Below, one piece after another: positions 59,180 through 64,000 of a DNA stretch of 64,000 nt; position 1 is the first letter of the stretch; each line of letters begins with the position of its first letter. Source of the DNA: Pseudochelatococcus sp050946405 (GTDB taxonomy: Bacteria; Pseudomonadota; Alphaproteobacteria; Rhizobiales; Beijerinckiaceae); NCBI RefSeq assembly GCF_050946405.1, contig NZ_JBMNUS010000001.1:248001-312000 (forward strand), written 5' to 3'. A model generated the notes under the pieces. It was not told where the DNA came from and searched no databases. It saw only the letters and a program-made list of their open reading frames with translations. The translations under genes and the position numbers were made by a program.

Positions 59180-59860
59180 TCAAGCGGTTTTCGGCTCATA
59201 ACGACATAAGTCGTTGATGATGCACTTCGGGCATTCGGGCTTGCGCGCCTTGCAGACGTAGCGCCCGTGCAGGATGAGCCAGTGGTGCGCATGCCGGCGG
59301 TAACGGGCCGGCACGATGGCCGCGAGCCCCAGTTCCACGGCGAGCGGGGTCGCGCCGGGAGCCAGCGGAATGCGGTTCGACACGCGGAACAGGTGCGTGT
59401 CGACCGCGATGGTCGGCTGGCCGAAGGCGATGTTGAGCACGACATTGGCCGTCTTGCGCCCCACGCCGGGCAGTTGCTCCAGTTCCTCGCGCGTCTGCGG
59501 CACGGTGGAATCGAAGCGGTCGATCAGCATTTTCGAGAGCGCGACGACGTTCTTCGCCTTGTTGCGGAAGAGGCCGATGGTCTTGATATAGTCGCGCAAC
59601 CGCTCCTCGCCGAGCGCCACCATCTTTTCCGGCGTGTCGGCGACGGCGAACAGGGCGCGCGTGGCCTTGTTGACGCCGACGTCCGTCGCCTGCGCGGAAA
59701 GCGCCACCGCGACGAGCAGCGTGAAGGGGCTGGTGTATTCAAGCTCGCCTTTCGGCTCGGGATCGGCCTGCTCGAAGCGATGAAAGATCTCCGCCACGGT
59801 CGCGGCATCGACGGGAGAGGGGCTGTCGACAGTGGTCACGGCTTTTACGATTCGCTCCAT
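59180..59860 (-). CDS. nth: Endonuclease III, base-excision repair glycosylase/lyase
   Basis: 226 residues. The helix-hairpin-helix LPGVGRKTANVVL holds the catalytic Lys136 and VDTHLFR the catalytic Asp154. A 4Fe-4S cluster is formed by Cys203, Cys210, Cys213 and Cys219 in the classic C-x6-C-x2-C-x5-C pattern. It removes oxidised pyrimidines and cuts the abasic site. Convergent with gshB; the start faces the repeat element at 59921. Confidence 0.97.
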   Translation of the reverse strand: MERIVKAVTTVDSPSPVDAATVAEIFHRFEQADPEPKGELEYTSPFTLLVAVALSAQATDVGVNKATRALFAVADTPEKMVALGEERLRDYIKTIGLFRNKAKNVVALSKMLIDRFDSTVPQTREELEQLPGVGRKTANVVLNIAFGQPTIAVDTHLFRVSNRIPLAPGATPLAVELGLAAIVPARYRRHAHHWLILHGRYVCKARKPECPKCIINDLCRYEPKTA

Positions 59861-59920
59861 CCATTTGTTGACGCATCGCGTTTCTCCGGAAAGCGTTTAC
59901 ACTTTTCGCTTTGATGCGAT

Positions 59921-60021
59921 TAGAGGCTTTCCGCGTTTCGCTGAAACGCAAAATCCTCTAACTTTTTGATTTTGAGTGAATTCCGATCGATTAAATGATT
60001 CCATTCAATCGGAACGCACTC
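59921..60021. repeat. Pair of intergenic palindromic repeats between nth and the DUF2244 gene
   Basis: Hairpin 1 (59921-59960): outer arms TAGAGG/CCTCTA and inner arms GCGTTTC (59933-59939)/GAAACGC (59943-59949); it matches 46322-46359. Hairpin 2 (59974-60021): outer arms GAGTG/CACTC and inner arms TTCCGAT (59981-59987)/ATCGGAA (60008-60014). Both lie between divergent genes, so they may overlap promoters. Confidence 0.75.
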
Positions 60022-60051
60022 TAAGGTGACGGGCTGAAAGCGTGACATGAC

Positions 60052-60549
60052 ATGAACCCGGCCGACACTCCCGCCGCGAATGCGCCTGACGCGACGCTGT
60101 TCGCCGCCCGCATCACCCCGCACCGGTCGATGGGGCGGCAGGCGTTCCGCATTACCATGACGCTCGTCTGCCTGGCGAGCGTGATTTCCAGCCTGCCCTT
60201 CGTGCTGATGGGCGCATGGCCGGTGGCGGGTTTTTTCGGTCTCGATCTCGCGGCGCTCTACATCGCCTTCCGCATCAACTTCCGCCGGGCGGAATCCTTC
60301 GAGGAAGTCTGGCTGTCGCGCGTCGAACTGCTGCTGCGCAAGGTGAGCCATCGCGGCATCTGGCGGGAATGGCGCTTCAACCCGCTCTGGACGCGCCTCG
60401 AACAGACGGCACATGTCGAATCGGGCGTGGAGAGGCTCGCCTTCGTCTCGCGCGGCGAGCGGGTGACGGTGGGCGACGCGCTCTCGCCCCACGAAAAGGC
60501 GAGCCTCGGCACCGCGCTGCGCGACGCGCTCAACGAGGCGAAGCGGTAG
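60052..60549 (+). CDS. DUF2244 family membrane protein
   Basis: 165 residues. The segment ITPHRSMGRQAFRI, then two hydrophobic helices (about 34-52 and 55-73) ending at the charged motif AFRINFRRAESFEEV, fits the DUF2244 family found across alphaproteobacteria; the rest is a soluble C-terminal domain. The family has no established function. It is divergent from nth, and its stop is two bases from the hemW stop (convergent). Confidence 0.85.
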   Translation: MNPADTPAANAPDATLFAARITPHRSMGRQAFRITMTLVCLASVISSLPFVLMGAWPVAGFFGLDLAALYIAFRINFRRAESFEEVWLSRVELLLRKVSHRGIWREWRFNPLWTRLEQTAHVESGVERLAFVSRGERVTVGDALSPHEKASLGTALRDALNEAKR

Positions 60550-60551
60550 GG

Positions 60552-61712
60552 TTATGCCGCCAGCTCCGCGATCACCGCGTTGAGCACCGGCAGGCCGGCG
60601 GCGGTGGCGCGCAAGCGGCCGCCGGAGAGCGCGACAAGGCCCTGCTCTTCGAGAAAACGCAGCTTTTCCGCCCGCAGGGGCCGGCCGGCGAAAGCGGCGT
60701 AGCGGGCGGTGTCGATGCCCTCCGTCAGCCGCAGGCCCATGAGCAGGAACTCGTCCGCCTGCGTTTCCATGTCGAGGCATTCCCGCTCGACGATCGCGTT
60801 GCCGTCGCGCTCCACCAGCGCCAGCCAATCCTCGGGGCTGCGCTCGGTGGAGAGCGCCATGCGCCCCTCGTTGGTGACGAGCCGCCCGTGCGCGCCGGGG
60901 CCGACCCCCGCATATTCGCCGTAGCGCCAGTAAAGCAGGTTGTGGCGGCTCTCCGCGCCCGCGCGGGCATGGTTCGACACCTCGTAGGCCGGCAGGCCGT
61001 GGCGGGCGCAGACCTCCTGCGTCACGTCATAAAGATCGCGCGCCGCCTCGTCATCCGGCACCACCAGCTTGCCCGCCGCGTGCAGGCGGGCATACCAGGT
61101 GCCGGGCTCGATGGTGAGCTGGTAGAGCGACAGGTGTTCCACCGCATGCGCGATCGCCCGCTCAAGCTCCGCCGCCCATGCGGCGGGCGTCTGGCGCGGC
61201 CGGGCGTAGATCAGATCGAAGGAATAGCGCTCGAAGTTTTCCGCCGCCAGCTTCACGGCGGCGAGCGCCTCCGCCACCGTGTGACGGCGGCCGAGCGCGC
61301 GCAGATCGGCGTCGTCGAGCGCCTGCACGCCGAGCGACACGCGGTTGACGCCGGCCGCCCGATAGCCGCGAAAACGCCCGGCCTCGACGCTGGTGGGATT
61401 GGCCTCCAGCGTGATCTCGGCGCCGGGCGCGATGCGCCAGTGGCCGGCGATGGCGTCGAGAATGGCGGCGATGGTCGCCGGTTTCATCAGCGAGGGCGTG
61501 CCGCCGCCGAAGAAGACGGACGTCACCGCGCGCCCCGGCGCGAGCGCCGCGTTGTGGGCGATCTCGCGCGCGAAGGCCGCGGCGAAGCGCGCCTCGTCCA
61601 CCGGCTGATGGCGGACGTGGCTGTTGAAATCGCAATAGGGACATTTCGAGGCGCAGAACGGCCAATGGACGTAGACGCCAAAGCCGACATCGCGCGTGGG
61701 ATGATCGCTCAT
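60552..61712 (-). CDS. hemW: Radical SAM heme chaperone HemW
   Basis: 386 residues from the ATG at 61712 (MSDHPTRDVG); the longer frame to 62258 is antisense to rnr and not used. The radical-SAM cluster CASKCPYC has Cys20, Cys24 and Cys27, followed by the extra FxFN of the HemN/HemW family. VFFGGGTPSLM and TLEANPTSVE bind SAM, and RHNLLYWRYGEYAGVGPGAHG carries the HNxxYW motif specific for HemW, which inserts heme into respiratory enzymes rather than oxidising coproporphyrinogen. Divergent from rnr. Confidence 0.95.
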   Translation of the reverse strand: MSDHPTRDVGFGVYVHWPFCASKCPYCDFNSHVRHQPVDEARFAAAFAREIAHNAALAPGRAVTSVFFGGGTPSLMKPATIAAILDAIAGHWRIAPGAEITLEANPTSVEAGRFRGYRAAGVNRVSLGVQALDDADLRALGRRHTVAEALAAVKLAAENFERYSFDLIYARPRQTPAAWAAELERAIAHAVEHLSLYQLTIEPGTWYARLHAAGKLVVPDDEAARDLYDVTQEVCARHGLPAYEVSNHARAGAESRHNLLYWRYGEYAGVGPGAHGRLVTNEGRMALSTERSPEDWLALVERDGNAIVERECLDMETQADEFLLMGLRLTEGIDTARYAAFAGRPLRAEKLRFLEEQGLVALSGGRLRATAAGLPVLNAVIAELAA

Positions 61713-61818
61713 GACATCCCTCTGAACGCATCCGGCGCGAAACGCAAGCGACTCGACCCGCTGGCGCAACGGCGCGCGACGTGCGACAAGAAGGCTCGTT
61801 TTCGCCGTGACAGCCGGC

Positions 61819-64000
61819 ATGGACAGATCCCGGCATGGATGGATCGTAGTGGCCAGACAGATCAGGAACCGCCCCGCAACCGCGACCGCCGCCGGAACCC
61901 GCAAGACGCGTCTCCGCGCCCGCACGCCGGAGGCGTCCGCCGCCGATTCGCCGGAAGCGTTTCTGCCCACGAAAGAGCAGATCGTCGGCTTCATCGCCGA
62001 GTCGCCCGGAAAGGTCGGCAAGCGGGAAATCGCGCGCGCCTTCGGCATCGGCGGCGGCCAGCGCATCTGGCTCAAGCGCATCCTGCGCGAGCTTGAGGAC
62101 GAGGGCGAGATCGACCGCCGCCAGAAAACCCTGCATCGCGCCGGCACGCTGCCGCCCGTCGTGCTCGCCGACATCACCGCCCGCGACAGCGACGGCGAAC
62201 TCATCGCCAGGCCCGCCGAATGGGACGACGCCGGCGGCACGGTACGCGCGCCGCGCATTCTCGTGCATCTGCCCCGCCGGCCGAAGCCCGGCCAGCCGGT
62301 GCCGGGCGTCGGCGACCGCGCGCTGTTGCGGATAGAGCCTGTCCATGACCGGGATTCCGAAAAATCGGAAGCCGGATCAATTGCTTATATCGGTCGCATC
62401 ATCAAGGTGCTGGCCAGGGTGCGGGCGCAGGTGCTCGGCATTTTCCACGCAAGCCCCGACGGAGCCGGCGGCCGGCTCGAACCCGTCGACAAGAAGCTGC
62501 TCGGGCGCGACCTTCCCATCCGCCCCGGCGACGCGGGCGATGCGCAGGACGGCGACCTCGTTTCCGTCACCGTCGCGCGCACCGGGCGCTTCGGCTCCTC
62601 GCACGCCAGGGTGGCGGAGCGGCTGGGATCGCTGCGCTTGGAGCGCGCCGTGAGCCTGATCGCCATCCATGCGCATGACATTCCGCATGTCTTCCCGCCC
62701 GCCGCGCTGCGGGAGGCGGAGGAGGCGCGGCCCGTGCGGCTCGATGCGCAAGGGAGCGCGCGCGAGGACTGGCGCGCGCTGCCGCTCGTCACCATCGACC
62801 CCGCCGACGCCAGGGACCACGACGACGCGGTGCATGCCGCGCCCGACCCCGATCCGGCGAACGCCGGCGGCTTCATCCTGACGGTGGCGATCGCGGACGT
62901 CGCGGCGTATGTGCGCCCCGGCACGGCGCTCGACAAGGCGGCGCTGGAGCGCGGCAATTCGGTCTATTTCCCGGACCGGGTGGTGCCGATGCTGCCGGAG
63001 CGCATCTCGAACGATCTGGGCTCGCTGCGCCCGCACGAGGACCGTCCGGCGCTGGCGGCGCGCATCGTCATCGACATCCAGGGCCGCAAGCGCCGCCACT
63101 CCTTCCACCGCATCATGATGCGCTCGGCGGCGAAGCTCGCCTACGGCCAGGCGCAGGCGGCCATCGACGGCACGCCCGACGACACCACCGCGCCGCTGCT
63201 CGATACCGTCCTGCGGCCGCTGTGGAACGCCTATGCCGCGCTCACCGACGCGCGCGACGAGCGCGACCCGCTGGCGCTCGACCTGCCGGAGCGCAAGCTC
63301 GTCCTGAAGCCCGACGGCACGCTCGACCGCGTGATCATGCCGGAGCGGCTGGACGCGCACCGGCTGATCGAGGAATGCATGATCCTCGCCAATGTCTGCG
63401 CGGCGGAGACGCTGGAGCAGGCCGGCCTGCCGCTGATCTACCGCGCGCACGACGAGCCCTCCGCCGAAAAGCTGCGCGCGCTCGCGGAGGTGCTGGCCTC
63501 CATCGGCATCAAATCGCCGAAGACCGGAGCGCTGACGCCGACGATGTTCAACCGCATCCTCGCGCTGGTGGAAAATTCGCCCAACCGCGATTTCGTCAAC
63601 GAGGTGGTGCTGCGCACGCAGGCGCAGGCGGAATATTCCGCCGACAATTACGGCCATTTCGGCCTGCACCTGCGCCGTTACGCGCATTTCACCTCGCCGA
63701 TCCGCCGCTATGCGGATCTTGTCGTGCATCGCGGCCTGATAAGGGCGCTGAAGCTCGGGCCGGACGGCCTGCCCGACGGCACGACGCGCGAGGAACTGGC
63801 GGAAATCGCGGCGCAGATATCGGCGGCGGAGCGGCGCGCCATGGCGGCGGAGCGGGAGACCGTGGACCGGCTCGTGGCGCATTTCATGGCCGACAGGATC
63901 GGGGCCGAGTTCTCGGGGCGCATCGCGGGCGTGACGGGCGCGGGCCTGTTCGTGAAGCTCGACGACACCGGGGCCGACGGCTTCATCCCGGCCTCGACGC
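61819..64000 (+). CDS. rnr: Ribonuclease R, N-terminal part (3' end outside window)
   Basis: About 727 residues are visible; the frame is open at the right edge. The ATG at 61819 is used, but a GTG at 61849 (VARQIRNRPATA) is an alternative and neither has a strong ribosome site. A basic N-terminal tail and a helix-turn-helix-like region (FLPTKEQIVGFIAESPGKVGKREIARAFGI) precede two cold-shock domains and the RNB catalytic domain, with the metal-binding TIDPADARDHDDAVH near residue 330 and the YRAHDEPSAEKLRALAEVL and FTSPIRRYADLVVHRGLI segments. The S1 domain begins at FSGRIAGVTGAGLFVKL. RNase R degrades structured RNA. No topA or other gene lies between it and hemW. Confidence 0.95.
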   Translation, partial: MDRSRHGWIVVARQIRNRPATATAAGTRKTRLRARTPEASAADSPEAFLPTKEQIVGFIAESPGKVGKREIARAFGIGGGQRIWLKRILRELEDEGEIDRRQKTLHRAGTLPPVVLADITARDSDGELIARPAEWDDAGGTVRAPRILVHLPRRPKPGQPVPGVGDRALLRIEPVHDRDSEKSEAGSIAYIGRIIKVLARVRAQVLGIFHASPDGAGGRLEPVDKKLLGRDLPIRPGDAGDAQDGDLVSVTVARTGRFGSSHARVAERLGSLRLERAVSLIAIHAHDIPHVFPPAALREAEEARPVRLDAQGSAREDWRALPLVTIDPADARDHDDAVHAAPDPDPANAGGFILTVAIADVAAYVRPGTALDKAALERGNSVYFPDRVVPMLPERISNDLGSLRPHEDRPALAARIVIDIQGRKRRHSFHRIMMRSAAKLAYGQAQAAIDGTPDDTTAPLLDTVLRPLWNAYAALTDARDERDPLALDLPERKLVLKPDGTLDRVIMPERLDAHRLIEECMILANVCAAETLEQAGLPLIYRAHDEPSAEKLRALAEVLASIGIKSPKTGALTPTMFNRILALVENSPNRDFVNEVVLRTQAQAEYSADNYGHFGLHLRRYAHFTSPIRRYADLVVHRGLIRALKLGPDGLPDGTTREELAEIAAQISAAERRAMAAERETVDRLVAHFMADRIGAEFSGRIAGVTGAGLFVKLDDTGADGFIPAST

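Noticed and set aside
1..64000. CRISPR array, prophage, integrase or toxin-antitoxin pair
   Set aside because: No spaced direct repeats, phage structural genes, tyrosine or serine recombinases or typical toxin-antitoxin pairs were seen; the two tRNA genes have no attached integrase or duplicated 3' end in the window.

Overview
The window is a 64 kb piece of a GC-rich chromosome from an alphaproteobacterium, most likely of the order Hyphomicrobiales (Rhizobiales). This rests on gene content and order: bcsN-bcsA-bcsB cellulose genes, a hup-lon-clpX-clpP-tig block, glnB-glnA, rplM-rpsI, an Omp2b-type porin, a two-domain cold-shock protein, HdaA, and the order CDP-alcohol transferase / AI-2E-type permease / hdaA / ppk / ppx. 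The genus cannot be fixed from the sequence alone. Nearly everything is vertically inherited core genome. There is no rRNA, CRISPR array, prophage, plasmid gene or integrase; the one autonomous mobile element is an IS5-family insertion sequence.

Layout. 1-4.5 kb: cellulose synthesis on the minus strand (bcsN, bcsA, bcsB cut by the left edge). 4.8-12.5 kb: proteostasis block on the minus strand (tRNA-Val, HU, Lon, ClpX, ClpP, trigger factor, tRNA-Leu). 12.7-23.9 kb: a multicopper-oxidase-fold protein that has lost most copper ligands, the NAD(P)HX repair enzyme, the glnB-glnA nitrogen pair, ribosomal proteins L13-S9, a ClC channel/antiporter, MetY, heme A synthase and a DUF2842 protein. 24-29.2 kb: a Wzz-type protein with a degenerate kinase domain, a repeat cluster, a porin, an AT-rich gap and a dual cold-shock-domain protein. 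29.3-39.5 kb: pyruvate carboxylase, dihydroorotase, two unrecognised proteins divergent from an AT-rich gap, and malic enzyme. 39.6-46.2 kb: a small surface-glycan group (hexapeptide acetyltransferase, acyltransferase 3, GT2) joined to aspS, then RNase D and the IS. 46.4-52.8 kb: ppx, ppk, hdaA, permease and CDP-alcohol phosphatidyltransferase on the minus strand. 53.2-64 kb: purM-purN, a penicillin-binding-protein-activator-like lipoprotein, rsmI-yraN-gshB, nth, DUF2244, hemW and RNase R cut by the right edge.

Genes that work together: BcsA/BcsB/BcsN make and export cellulose, with BcsA carrying a c-di-GMP-binding PilZ domain. ClpX and ClpP form one protease, with Lon and trigger factor beside them. 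PII and glutamine synthetase control ammonium assimilation. Pyruvate carboxylase and NADP-malic enzyme, about 4 kb apart, run opposite directions of C3/C4 exchange. Ppk and Ppx make and degrade polyphosphate. PurM and PurN act in purine synthesis.

The least ordinary content is: (i) the copper-site-less oxidase homologue; (ii) the Wzz/BY-kinase fusion without a usable P-loop; (iii) a set of intergenic palindromic repeats at 26.2, 37.1, 46.2-46.4 and 59.9 kb, one of which was hit by the IS at a CTAG that also supplies the stop codon of rnd; (iv) two strongly AT-rich intergenic islands; and (v) an unrecognised 641-residue exported protein with a clear promoter. I saw no complete, previously undescribed multi-gene system; the repeat family and the degenerate enzymes are the best leads.
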